Under the pieces are notes generated by a model. That model worked only from the letters and a program-made list of their open reading frames with translations. It was not told the DNA's origin and searched no databases. The position numbers were made by a program, and so were the translations under genes. DNA of 23,998 nucleotides from Nitrospirota bacterium (GTDB lineage: Bacteria; NPL-UPA2; JAADIA01), in contig JAADIA010000039.1 of assembly GCA_013151555.1 (NCBI GenBank), positions 1 to 23,998 of the forward strand, read 5' to 3'. Below are positions 1 to 6,802 of this stretch, one piece after another (the stretch's first letter is position 1; each line of letters starts with the position of its first letter).

Positions 1-1185
1 ATCAAGAATAGCCATCCCCTCATCGATATCCTTCCGGGTAATAATCAAGGGCGGCAGAAACCTGATAAACGTTTCGGCAGTACAGTTAATTAATAAACCT
101 CTCTCCAGGCACTTCCGGGCGATATCTTTTCCTGCAAAGCTGAGCTCCATTCCGGACATCAGACCTCTTCCCCGGACATCCACGATGAAACTGTATTTCT
201 GCTGCAGTTCCCGGAGTTTTTGAAGAAGATAGTTGCCAGTCTCTTCGGCTTTCTGCATCAGGTTCTCTTCCAAGAGAGTTTCCATTACCGCTACTCCAGC
301 CGCACAGGCTACCGGGTTTCCTCCAAAAGTGGAAGCATGGTTCCCCGGCTGGAAGGCTGCAGCTACTTCCTCCCCGGCCAGCATTGCTCCTAAGGGCAAA
401 CCTCCGCCCAGAGGTTTAGCCAGAGTCATTATATCCGGCTTTACCCCCGAATGCTGATAGGCAAATAACTTCCCGGTCCGGCCTAAACCACATTGTACCT
501 CATCGAAGATAAGGAGAAGTCCATGCTCATCACTGAGTTTTCTCAAAGCGGTTAAATATTCCCCGGAAGCGATATGGTCTCCTCCTTCTCCCTGAATCGG
601 CTCTAACATTATAGCACAACTTTTATCATTAACGGCCTGCTTTATCGCTTCGATATCGTTGAAAGGAACGTACCGGAAACCAACCGGTAAAGGTTCGAAC
701 CCTTTCTGATACTTGGTCTGACCGGTAGCCGAGAGCGTTGCCAGCGTCCGTCCGTGGAAAGAACCTTTCGCCGTAATTATCTCATGTCTCTCATTCTGTC
801 CTCGGTCCTCTGTCTTCTCTCTTTTAGCATATTTCCGGGCCAACTTGATAGCCGCTTCATTAGCCTCAGCCCCACTATTGGAGAAGAAACATTTCCCTCC
901 GAAAGAATTTTCCGAAAGGAGCCGGGCCAGTTTCACCTGCGGTTCGGTATAATAGAGGTTGGATACGTGAATCAGTTTTTCCGCCTGTTCCCTGATAGCG
1001 GCAACCACTTTAGGATGGCCGTATCCGAGAAGGTTCACGCCAATTCCGGAAAACAGGTCCAGATACTCTTTCCCCTCTGCATCCCAGACTCTGACCCCTT
1101 CTCCCCTGACCAGAGCCAGAGGTCTCTCTCCATAGGTATTGATAATGAATTTTTTATCTAATTCTCTAATCTCTTTTATATCCAT
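1..1185 (-). CDS. argD: Acetylornithine aminotransferase, 3' end cut by window edge
   Basis: PLP-dependent class III aminotransferase of arginine biosynthesis, converting N-acetylglutamate semialdehyde and glutamate to N-acetylornithine. Reading the minus strand from the ATG at 1185 gives 395 codons open to base 1, close to the usual full length, so only a few residues are missing. Visible family marks are SNSGAEANEAAIKLARKY (about 103-119), SFHGRT (142-147), the IFDEVQ..GRTG block (about 227-238) and the PLP lysine in TLAKPLGGG (K257). It lies 130 bp downstream of argB on the same strand, which fits an arg operon. No good Shine-Dalgarno precedes the ATG. Residues about 121-131 (KREKTEDRGQN) are extra relative to typical ArgD and are encoded by a repeat also found in intergenic DNA here. 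An ornithine or succinylornithine transaminase is possible, but argB next door favours ArgD. Confidence 0.95.
   Translation of the reverse strand, partial: MDIKEIRELDKKFIINTYGERPLALVRGEGVRVWDAEGKEYLDLFSGIGVNLLGYGHPKVVAAIREQAEKLIHVSNLYYTEPQVKLARLLSENSFGGKCFFSNSGAEANEAAIKLARKYAKREKTEDRGQNERHEIITAKGSFHGRTLATLSATGQTKYQKGFEPLPVGFRYVPFNDIEAIKQAVNDKSCAIMLEPIQGEGGDHIASGEYLTALRKLSDEHGLLLIFDEVQCGLGRTGKLFAYQHSGVKPDIMTLAKPLGGGLPLGAMLAGEEVAAAFQPGNHASTFGGNPVACAAGVAVMETLLEENLMQKAEETGNYLLQKLRELQQKYSFIVDVRGRGLMSGMELSFAGKDIARKCLERGLLINCTAETFIRFLPPLIITRKDIDEGMAILD
795..826. repeat. Purine/pyrimidine 7-nt-period repeat inside argD
   Basis: The plus strand reads as stacked TCTGTCC / CTCTGTCTTCT units, the same kind of unit seen at 10199-10287 and 21911-21952. 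Here it lies in the argD coding sequence, kept in frame, in a surface-loop position between the SNSGAEA helix and the SFHGRT segment. Confidence 0.55.
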
Positions 1186-1277
1186 GATTAAATCAGCGCC
1201 CCTTCAGCGCAAACAGAGGTACATAGGCACAGAGTTAAAAACTCTAAAAAACTGCAAGTATTGGTTTGTATCTTTCC

Positions 1278-1309
1278 TTTGTGCCTTTGTGCCTTTGTCA
1301 CTTTGTGCC
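1278..1309. repeat. Four tandem TTTGTGCC 8-mers in the argB-argD gap
   Basis: Positions 1278-1285, 1286-1293 and 1302-1309 are TTTGTGCC, and 1294-1301 is the variant TTTGTCAC. Another TTTGTGCC occurs at 6782-6789 in a second intergenic region. The same gap also has GCACAGAGTTAA (1227-1238), which recurs exactly at 2419-2430 just upstream of the ferredoxin gene. The rest of the 1186-1315 gap shows no gene and no clear terminator. Confidence 0.7.
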
Positions 1310-1315
1310 TCAGCT

Positions 1316-2182
1316 CTATTTTACCATCTGTGTCCCAATTCCCTTGTCAGTGAATATTTCCAGAAGAAGAGAATGGCTCACCCGCCCATCCACAATATGA
1401 ACTTTTTTCACTCCTCCTTGCAAAGCATGTACACAAGCTTGCACTTTGGGAATCATCCCTTTGATAATTATTTCCTCTTCCATCAGGCTTTCCGCTTCAG
1501 CTATCGTCAAGGTAGAGATAAGAGATTCCTTGTCCTCCCAGTCTCTCATAATACCGGGAACATCGGTAAGAATAAAAAATTTTTCTGCGCTTAGTTCCCT
1601 GGCTATCCTGGCCGCAGCTTCGTCGGCATTAACATTGAGCGTTTCCTTTTCTCTTCCCACGCCCAGGGGATTGACAACCGGGATGCTTTCCTTTTCAGCA
1701 ATAACCCCGGCCAGCTCCGGACTAATCCCCTCTACTTCACCTACAAAGCCCATATCCACTTCTTCCGGGTTCAGAGAGAGACATTTTTTAGCCTGGACGA
1801 TATTTTTCAACCCTATCCCTTTTCCCCCTACTTCCTTTATAAGAGCAACTATCTCCTCGTTCACCCGGGACAGGATTTTGCTGACGATTTCGATGCTTTC
1901 TTTATCGGTAACTCGCAGTCCATTAACAAATCTTGCCCCCTTTCCGGATTCCTTCAAAGCCTCGGTAATAAGCGGGCCTCCTCCATGAACGATAACGGGA
2001 TTCATGCCTACATATTTCATCAGGACAACATCAATGATAAAATTCTTTTCCACATTCCCGTTGGTAATAGTGCTGCCTCCATACTTGATAACCATGGTCT
2101 TACCGTAGAATTTCTTGATATAAGGCAAGGCCTCAACTAATATACCGGCTTTCTCTATAGCTTTCCCCATAGTTCTTTCCAT
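1316..2182 (-). CDS. argB: Acetylglutamate kinase
   Basis: Phosphorylates N-acetylglutamate with ATP, the second step of the acetylated arginine pathway. The 288-residue product has VIKYGG (K33, nucleotide side), the glycine-rich VHGGGP loop (66-70), GLRVTD (88-93) and VNADEAAARIA, all standard for the amino acid kinase fold of NAGK. An N-terminal helix (about 8-27, ending ALPYIKKFYGKT) precedes the first strand. That extension is characteristic of arginine-inhibited hexameric NAGKs such as the Thermotoga enzyme and is absent from the E. coli enzyme, so feedback inhibition by arginine is inferred. The ATG at 2182 shares one base with the ferredoxin stop (TAATG) and has GAGG 9 nt upstream, so translation is probably coupled. 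A second ATG four codons in is a possible alternative start. Confidence 0.97.
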   Translation of the reverse strand: MERTMGKAIEKAGILVEALPYIKKFYGKTMVIKYGGSTITNGNVEKNFIIDVVLMKYVGMNPVIVHGGGPLITEALKESGKGARFVNGLRVTDKESIEIVSKILSRVNEEIVALIKEVGGKGIGLKNIVQAKKCLSLNPEEVDMGFVGEVEGISPELAGVIAEKESIPVVNPLGVGREKETLNVNADEAAARIARELSAEKFFILTDVPGIMRDWEDKESLISTLTIAEAESLMEEEIIIKGMIPKVQACVHALQGGVKKVHIVDGRVSHSLLLEIFTDKGIGTQMVK

Positions 2183-2385
2183 TATTTATAAACCTCAATA
2201 GCTAAGTCTGGACAAGTTTGAGCACAGAGAGCACATCCGGTACACTCTCCCTTCCCCACCTTCATAGCTGGCTGATAGCCGAAGTTATTGGTAGCTTCAG
2301 CTATTCCCAAGAGATGTTTCGGGCAAACCTCTATACACAACCAGCACCCTTTACATCTCTCCTCATCAATAACTACTTTTCCCAT
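2182..2385 (-). CDS. 2[4Fe-4S] ferredoxin, 2-oxoacid oxidoreductase delta-subunit type
   Basis: Small electron carrier with two complete cluster motifs, CKGCWLCIEVCP and CTGCALCAQTCP, and the short linker NNFGYQPAMKV between them. This layout is typical of the delta (KorD/VorD-like) subunit of 2-oxoacid:ferredoxin oxidoreductases. The usual alpha, beta and gamma subunits are not next to it: argB follows immediately and a 200-bp repeat-rich gap precedes it. It is therefore either a free ferredoxin or an orphan delta subunit whose partners lie elsewhere. The chosen start is the ATG at 2385 (MGKVVIDEERC, 67 residues) because GAGG lies 5 nt upstream. Two upstream in-frame ATGs (2400 and 2418) lack such a site and would add non-conserved residues. 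Its stop overlaps the argB start by one base. Confidence 0.88.
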   Translation of the reverse strand: MGKVVIDEERCKGCWLCIEVCPKHLLGIAEATNNFGYQPAMKVGKGECTGCALCAQTCPDLAIEVYK

Positions 2386-2470
2386 ACTCGCCTCACTCAT
2401 AATATTTGAAACATCCAAGCACAGAGTTAAGAAAAATCCGAAATACTAAATCCGAAACCCGAAACAATGT

Positions 2471-2549
2471 CTAAATCCCAATTCTCGAAATCTTAAACAT
2501 GGTTTCGGTCATTCGTATTTTGGTCATTTGAGTTTGTTTCGTATTTCGT
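2471..2549. repeat. 79-bp intergenic repeat, copy 1 (pairs with 6672-6750)
   Basis: Aligns without gaps, at an offset of 4201 bases, to 6672-6750 with nine mismatches by eye (about 89% identity). The second half, with the core ATTCGTATTTTGGTCATTTG, is nearly perfect. GAAATAC (about 2439-2445) and GTATTTC (2541-2547) form the arms of an imperfect inverted repeat around the element. It fills the gap between tlyA and the ferredoxin gene (2386-2596), where I see no coding sequence. I recall similar AATTCAAATGACCAAAATACG elements from other uncultivated bacterial genomes, but cannot verify that here. Confidence 0.85.
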
Positions 2550-2596
2550 GCTTCTAATTATTGTGCTTTTGCCCCTTATTCCTGAACACATTTCTG

Positions 2597-3403
2597 CTAT
2601 ATAAGTTCAGTGACCACCTTTTCCATCAGGGCTTTCGCCTCTTCCATCTTCAGGCCCAGCCCCTTTTTGCTCAGATAAAGCAGGAATTCCCGGTTCCCTG
2701 CCGGTCCCTTCAAGGGAGAAGAAATTAATCCTTGCACTTTCAGGTCCAGCTCCTCTGCAAGCTTCATAATTTTAAGGATAGCTTCTTTATGCAAGCCGGC
2801 CTCCCGGACCACTCCTCCTTTGCTTACCTTACCCTTACCCACCTCAAATTGAGGCTTGATAAGAGCAATAACTTTTCCTTCATCATTGAGCAGATGAATA
2901 ACTACGGGGATAATTTTATCCAGGGAGATAAAAGAAACGTCAAGAGTAGCTAAGTCAGGTCTTTTTTCTATCTCCTCTTTTCTCAAATAACGGGCATTTG
3001 TTCTTTCCCGGTTTATCACCCGTTCATCATTGCGTAACTTCCAGTCCAGTTGCCCGTAGCCAACATCAACGGCATAAACTTTCCTGATTCCCCTTTGGAG
3101 GAGACAGTCGGTAAAACCTCCGGTGGAAGCCCCGATGTCGATAGCTACTTTATCCTTCACTTCTACTTCGAACTCTCGCAGAGCTTTCTCCAGTTTAAGC
3201 CCTCCCCGGCTGACATAGGGGCAGATATTTTTTTTAATCTCAACCTTTGCTTCTACCTTGACCCTTATTCCCGGTTTATCTACTACTACCCCCTCCACGG
3301 AAATCAAGCCGGCTAAAATTCCCCTCTTTGCCTTCTCGCGAGTGGAAAAAAATCCCCGTTCTACCAGGAGCTTATCAAGTCTTTCTTTAGGGGTTGCCGG
3401 CAT
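2597..3403 (-). CDS. tlyA: TlyA-family rRNA 2'-O-methyltransferase
   Basis: S-adenosylmethionine-dependent methyltransferase; the TlyA family 2'-O-methylates cytidines in 16S and/or 23S rRNA and is tied to capreomycin susceptibility in mycobacteria. The 268-residue protein has an N-terminal S4 RNA-binding domain (ERLDKLLVERGFFSTREKAKR, about 7-27) and an FtsJ/RrmJ Rossmann domain with the SAM loop AIDIGASTGGFTDCLL (87-102). Likely catalytic K-D-K residues are K70 (SRGGLK), D155 (LDVSFI) and K183 (ALIKPQFE). It is the last gene of the rny-to-tlyA run, and its start overlaps the end of ispA by 17 bp. Older annotations call this family hemolysin A, but the S4 plus FtsJ architecture supports the rRNA methylase call. 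Confidence 0.95.
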   Translation of the reverse strand: MPATPKERLDKLLVERGFFSTREKAKRGILAGLISVEGVVVDKPGIRVKVEAKVEIKKNICPYVSRGGLKLEKALREFEVEVKDKVAIDIGASTGGFTDCLLQRGIRKVYAVDVGYGQLDWKLRNDERVINRERTNARYLRKEEIEKRPDLATLDVSFISLDKIIPVVIHLLNDEGKVIALIKPQFEVGKGKVSKGGVVREAGLHKEAILKIMKLAEELDLKVQGLISSPLKGPAGNREFLLYLSKKGLGLKMEEAKALMEKVVTELI

Positions 3404-4268
3404 TATATTCCAAACTTCTCCGGAAGACTAAATCCGCGATTTTCCCGAGAATTCCTTCTCCATCTTTGCAACAGGCAAGTTCCCCCTTAGCTCTTTTGAT
3501 TAACTCAGACACCTTCCGCTTCGATTCTTCCAATCCCAGGAGAGCAGGATAGGAGGCTTTTCCCTTTTTCTCTTCCTTGACATCCAGGATATCGTCCCCT
3601 ATCTGAAAAGCGAGACCGATATCCCGACCATAACGAGAGAGGCTTTCTATCTCCTCTTGCGTTCCTCCTCCCAGGATAGCTCCTGCTTTCAAGCAAAGTT
3701 CCAGGAGGGCTCCGGTCTTCCGATGGTGAATGGATTCTAACTGGGCAAGAGGAACCTCTTTCCCTTCCGATTTGAGATCATCAACCTGCCCCCCAATCAT
3801 TCCTGCCGTTCCTACAGACCTGGCCACTTCCCCAATGACAAGAAGAACCAAACTCCCCTTAATTTCTTCTCTTTCCCCGGTTTTACTTATTAACCCAAAA
3901 GCCAGGGTGAGGAGAGCATCCCCTGCTAAAACAGCTATGTCTTCACCGAACGCTTTATGAGTAGAAAACTTTCCCCGCCGGTAATCGTCATCATCTAAAG
4001 CCGGCAGATCATCGTGAATGAGAGAATAAGCATGAATCAATTCCAGAGCACAGGCTGTAGGTAAAACCGCCCGGCTATCGTCACCCACCGCCTCAGCGGC
4101 CGCCAAAGTTAGTATCGGCCTTAACCTTTTCCCCCCGGGGAAGAGAGCATATCTCATCGCCTGATGGATAACCTCCGGTGTTTCGCTCTCTAAAGGAAGA
4201 TACTCATCCAGAGCTCCATCAATTAACTTTTTGCTTCCTTCCCAATAATCATGAAAGTCCACGGTCAA
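3387..4268 (-). CDS. ispA: Farnesyl diphosphate synthase-type polyprenyl synthetase
   Basis: Condenses isopentenyl diphosphate with allylic diphosphates to make short-chain prenyl diphosphates for quinone, carotenoid or undecaprenyl synthesis. The 293-residue protein has GGKRLRP (45-51), the first Asp-rich motif DDLPALDDDD (86-95, the bacterial DDxxxxD form) and the second, GDDILD (224-229). The residues before the first motif, AYSLIHDD, match those of E. coli IspA, with Tyr five residues upstream, which favours a C15 product. Chain length cannot be fixed from sequence, and geranylgeranyl diphosphate is the alternative. The ATG overlaps the xseB stop (ATGA), a common xseB-ispA arrangement, and the end overlaps tlyA, so all three are probably one transcript. 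Confidence 0.93.
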   Translation of the reverse strand: MTVDFHDYWEGSKKLIDGALDEYLPLESETPEVIHQAMRYALFPGGKRLRPILTLAAAEAVGDDSRAVLPTACALELIHAYSLIHDDLPALDDDDYRRGKFSTHKAFGEDIAVLAGDALLTLAFGLISKTGEREEIKGSLVLLVIGEVARSVGTAGMIGGQVDDLKSEGKEVPLAQLESIHHRKTGALLELCLKAGAILGGGTQEEIESLSRYGRDIGLAFQIGDDILDVKEEKKGKASYPALLGLEESKRKVSELIKRAKGELACCKDGEGILGKIADLVFRRSLEYNAGNP

Positions 4269-4564
4269 AACAGAAGTTCTCCCTCTTTACTTCCCGGCTC
4301 TTGAATTTTCTCTTTCTCAACCTTACCGTTCTCTTCCATCCCCAAGACCTCAAAGGGTTTCTTTTCTTTCTTCCCATCCTCGGACTTGACAAGAATCTCT
4401 ACTTTCTTTTCCGCCTCTTCCAACTTTTTAGTACATATTTTAGCCAGCCGTACTCCTTCCTCATATTTCTTCAAAGAATTGTCCAGGGACAACTCTCCTC
4501 TTTCCAGATCGCTGACAATCTTCTCCAGCTTCTTCAGCGCCTCTTCAAACTTCATCTCCGCCAT
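4265..4564 (-). CDS. xseB: Exonuclease VII small subunit
   Basis: Small helical subunit that binds along XseA to form exonuclease VII, a single-strand-specific nuclease releasing oligonucleotides. The family signature is complete: KFEEALKKLEKIVSDLE, GELSLDNSLKKYEEG, then the third helix AKICTKKLEEAEKKVE. The ATG at 4564 (MAEMKFEEAL) is chosen because AAAGGTG lies 6 nt upstream. An in-frame ATG at 4591 would add nine unconserved residues encoded within the repeat-like gap. After the conserved core, a charged tail of about 40 residues (KKEKKPFEVLG and onward) makes it longer than the usual 70-80 residues, and its role is unknown. It sits 90 bp after xseA and overlaps ispA by four bases. Confidence 0.92.
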   Translation of the reverse strand: MAEMKFEEALKKLEKIVSDLERGELSLDNSLKKYEEGVRLAKICTKKLEEAEKKVEILVKSEDGKKEKKPFEVLGMEENGKVEKEKIQEPGSKEGELLF

Positions 4565-4570
4565 AATTTC

Positions 4571-4672
4571 ACCTTTTAACAATGCAGACATCAGACTTTA
4601 GACCTCAAACTACAGACCAAAAGAATCTTTTAGTCTATGGTCTATGGTCCGCAATTATGGGCTATGGTCTTT
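4571..4672. repeat. CTATGGT-type repeat with hairpin between xseA and xseB
   Basis: The gap carries AGTCTATGGTCTATGGTC and GGGCTATGGTC on the right and the related TCAGACTTTAGACC / CTACAGACC units on the left. AGACCAAAAG (4614-4623) and CTTTTAGTCT (4627-4636) form a 10-bp stem with one G-U-type mismatch and a 3-nt loop. The repeat runs into the 3' end of xseA, so its last codons (KDHSP) come from the repeat. This is a repeat family separate from the others in the window. Confidence 0.65.
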
Positions 4673-5890
4673 TTGTATCTTCTCCACCCGGGAGAGGAAA
4701 CTCCCTTCCTTTACCCTGGTCTCCACTTCATCTCCAACCTTCAAAGCGGCTGCCTCCCTGATGACAACTCTCTCCGGAAGCTTCAGGGATAAGCTATAAC
4801 CCCGGCTGAGGACACCTAACGGACTCAGGCTCTCTAATCTCCCGGCCAGGGTAGCTAACCTCTCCCAGCCCATCTCCAGGAGATGACGCATTCTCAAGGT
4901 CACATTTCTCATCAAATCATCTATCCGCTGTTGATGCTGGCGAATAGTCTCCCCGGGTTGGCGGAAAGCATAACTTTCCCTGGCCCGGGTCAGCCTGTTC
5001 TTCAAGAGAACCAAAGTATTCAATAAAGTGCGTTTCATCCGGTCTTCCAGGGCTTCTATTTTATTGACCAGCTCTTCTTTAGCCGCTACCACTAACTCAG
5101 CCGCAGCCGAAGGCGTAGGAGCCCGGAGGTCAGCTACAAAATCGGAGATAGTATAATCTATCTCATGACCAACAGCCGAGATAACGGGAATCTGAGACCG
5201 GTATATCGCCCGGGCAACCACCTCCTCATTGAAAGCCCATAAATCCTCCAGGCTTCCTCCTCCCCTTCCAATGATGATAACTTCAACTTCTCCCAGCGCA
5301 TTCAGTTCATCCAAAGCTTTGCCAATCTCTTCCGCGGCTCCCTGACCTTGTACTTTTACCGGGTTAAGGAGTATTTCAACATTGGCAAACCGTCTCTGGA
5401 CAACATTAATTATATCCCGGATAGCGGCTCCCGTGGGAGAGGTAATCACCCCGATACGCACGGGTAAAAGAGGAATGGGCTTCTTATGAACTTCTTTAAA
5501 AAGCCCTTCGCTTTCCAATCTTTTCTTCAACTGCTCGAAGGCAAGTTGCAATGCCCCCAACCCCCGAGGCTCTAATTTCTCTACTACTAACTGATACTCT
5601 CCCCTTCTCTGATATACGCTTACCTGACCAAAGGCTACTACCTTTAAGCCATTTTCCAATTTGAATCTTAAATACTGATTCAGACCTTTGAACATAACCG
5701 CATGTAATTCAGCGGACTCATCCTTAAGGGTAAAATACATGTGTCCTGAGGAGGGAATTCTTAAATTGGAAACTTCCCCTTCCACCCAGACCGCGGGGAA
5801 TTCTTCTTCCAGAACCTGCTTGATGTTCCGGGTAAGTTCACCGATCGTATAAACATGTCTCTCGTCCCCGCTCAACCTCCACCCTCCCAC
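4655..5890 (-). CDS. xseA: Exonuclease VII large subunit
   Basis: Catalytic subunit of exonuclease VII. The 411-residue protein starts with the OB-fold nucleic-acid-binding domain (YTIGELTRNIKQVLEEEFPAVWVEGEVSNL), followed by the nuclease domain with PTGAAIRDI, the GRGGGSLEDLWAFNEE motif and AVGHEIDYTISDFVADLRAPTPSAAAEL, all diagnostic for XseA. A coiled-coil region and the terminal SPLGVLSRGYSL segment complete the family length. The GTG at 5890 overlaps the ymdB end by 19 bp. A TTG six codons in (5875) has GGGAGG 7 nt upstream and may be the real start. The last five codons lie in a CTATGGT repeat, so the C-terminus was probably altered by the repeat. Confidence 0.95.
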   Translation of the reverse strand: MGGWRLSGDERHVYTIGELTRNIKQVLEEEFPAVWVEGEVSNLRIPSSGHMYFTLKDESAELHAVMFKGLNQYLRFKLENGLKVVAFGQVSVYQRRGEYQLVVEKLEPRGLGALQLAFEQLKKRLESEGLFKEVHKKPIPLLPVRIGVITSPTGAAIRDIINVVQRRFANVEILLNPVKVQGQGAAEEIGKALDELNALGEVEVIIIGRGGGSLEDLWAFNEEVVARAIYRSQIPVISAVGHEIDYTISDFVADLRAPTPSAAAELVVAAKEELVNKIEALEDRMKRTLLNTLVLLKNRLTRARESYAFRQPGETIRQHQQRIDDLMRNVTLRMRHLLEMGWERLATLAGRLESLSPLGVLSRGYSLSLKLPERVVIREAAALKVGDEVETRVKEGSFLSRVEKIQKDHSP

Positions 5891-6663
5891 CTCATCCGGA
5901 CCCGTTCGATAGAGTTAGCTTTGCCGGTGGATGGATTCAGGTCAAGCACGACGGCGGAGAGATAAATATCCTCCTCAGCCGGCTCAAAACGAACGGGAAG
6001 CTGAGTAAGGAAACGGCGAAGAATCAAATCTGTCTTCACCCCGATAACCGATTCCGCGGAACCCGTCATTCCGACATCGGTAATGTAAGCTGTTCCTTGA
6101 GGCATAATTCTTTCATCAGCCGTTTGGACATGGGTATGAGTTCCGACGACAGCACTTACTTTTCCGTCCAGGAACCAACCCATAGCTATCTTCTCTGAAG
6201 TAGCTTCGGCATGGATATCTACAAGAATAAGTTGGGTTTTTTTCCTCAACTTCTCTATCTCTCTCTCTGCCGTTCGGAAAGGACAATCCAGCGCCGGCAT
6301 GAATACCCGCCCGGATAGATTAATAATTCCTATCCTCAGACCACTTGCCGTCTCAGCTACCGTAGAACCGAGCCCGGGGACTCCCGGAGGATAATTTGCC
6401 GGGCGGAGCAACCTCCTTTCCTTATCAATAGTAGGAATAATCTCCTTTTTGTCCCAGAGATGGTTCCCCGAGGTAATTATATCTACTCCGCAAAAGAAAA
6501 GCTGATTCATAATCTTGGGAGTAATTCCCGTACCCCCGGCAGCATTTTCCCCATTGGCTACAGAGAGATCAATTCCTTCTTCTCTCTGTATCCGGGGAAG
6601 AAGCTCCCGGACTGCTTCTCGCCCCCCACGTCCTACGATATCTCCGATGAAGAGAATTTTCAT
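5872..6663 (-). CDS. ymdB: YmdB-family metallophosphoesterase (cyclic nucleotide phosphodiesterase)
   Basis: Member of the TIGR00282/YmdB calcineurin-like family, shown in Bacillus to hydrolyse 2',3'- and 3',5'-cyclic nucleotides and to influence biofilm and motility decisions. The 263-residue protein keeps the metal ligands of the family: D8 (FIGDIVG), E39 and N40 (NGENAAGG), N67 (TSGNHLWD), H151 (VDIHAEATSEK), and H176 and H178 (GTHTHVQTAD). It follows rny after a 139-bp repeat-containing gap; the rny-ymdB pair is conserved in many bacteria and suggests a link with RNA turnover. No Shine-Dalgarno precedes its ATG. Instead a -10-like TAGAAT ends 5 nt before it, suggesting a leaderless transcript that starts the ymdB-xseA-xseB-ispA-tlyA run. 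Confidence 0.94.
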   Translation of the reverse strand: MKILFIGDIVGRGGREAVRELLPRIQREEGIDLSVANGENAAGGTGITPKIMNQLFFCGVDIITSGNHLWDKKEIIPTIDKERRLLRPANYPPGVPGLGSTVAETASGLRIGIINLSGRVFMPALDCPFRTAEREIEKLRKKTQLILVDIHAEATSEKIAMGWFLDGKVSAVVGTHTHVQTADERIMPQGTAYITDVGMTGSAESVIGVKTDLILRRFLTQLPVRFEPAEEDIYLSAVVLDLNPSTGKANSIERVRMRWEGGG

Positions 6664-6668
6664 AACAA

Positions 6669-6697
6669 ATTCTAAATCCTAATTCCCGAAATCCCAA
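6669..6697 (-). promoter_or_regulatory. Putative promoter of ymdB within repeat copy 2
   Basis: On the minus strand TTGGGA (6697-6692), a 17-nt spacer and TAGAAT (6674-6669) match the sigma-70 consensus at four and five of six bases. The ATG of ymdB follows 5 nt later. Most of this promoter is inside the 79-bp repeat element. It is seen only by pattern. Confidence 0.45.
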
Positions 6698-6750
6698 AGA
6701 TAGTTTTGGTTATTCGTATTTTGGTCATTTGAATTTGTTTCGTATTTCGG
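6672..6750. repeat. 79-bp intergenic repeat, copy 2 (pairs with 2471-2549)
   Basis: Same orientation as copy 1 and aligned without gaps. It continues on the right into a partial internal echo, GATTCGTATTTCGAG (6751-6765). The remainder of the rny-ymdB gap to 6802 contains TTTGTGCC (6782-6789), the 8-mer of the argB-argD gap repeat. No gene is seen in this gap. Confidence 0.85.
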
Positions 6751-6802
6751 GATTCGTATTTCGAGTTTCTAATCTTAGGCCTTTGTGCCTTCTGTTTTTC
6801 CC

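Noticed and set aside
1276-1313. Short direct repeats considered as a CRISPR array
   Set aside because: Units are 8 bp in tandem with no spacers, and no cas genes are present.
1446-1988. 180-codon plus-strand open frame opposite argB
   Set aside because: It is the antisense shadow of argB, which has all family motifs; the antisense product is low-complexity and rich in Ser, Pro and Leu.
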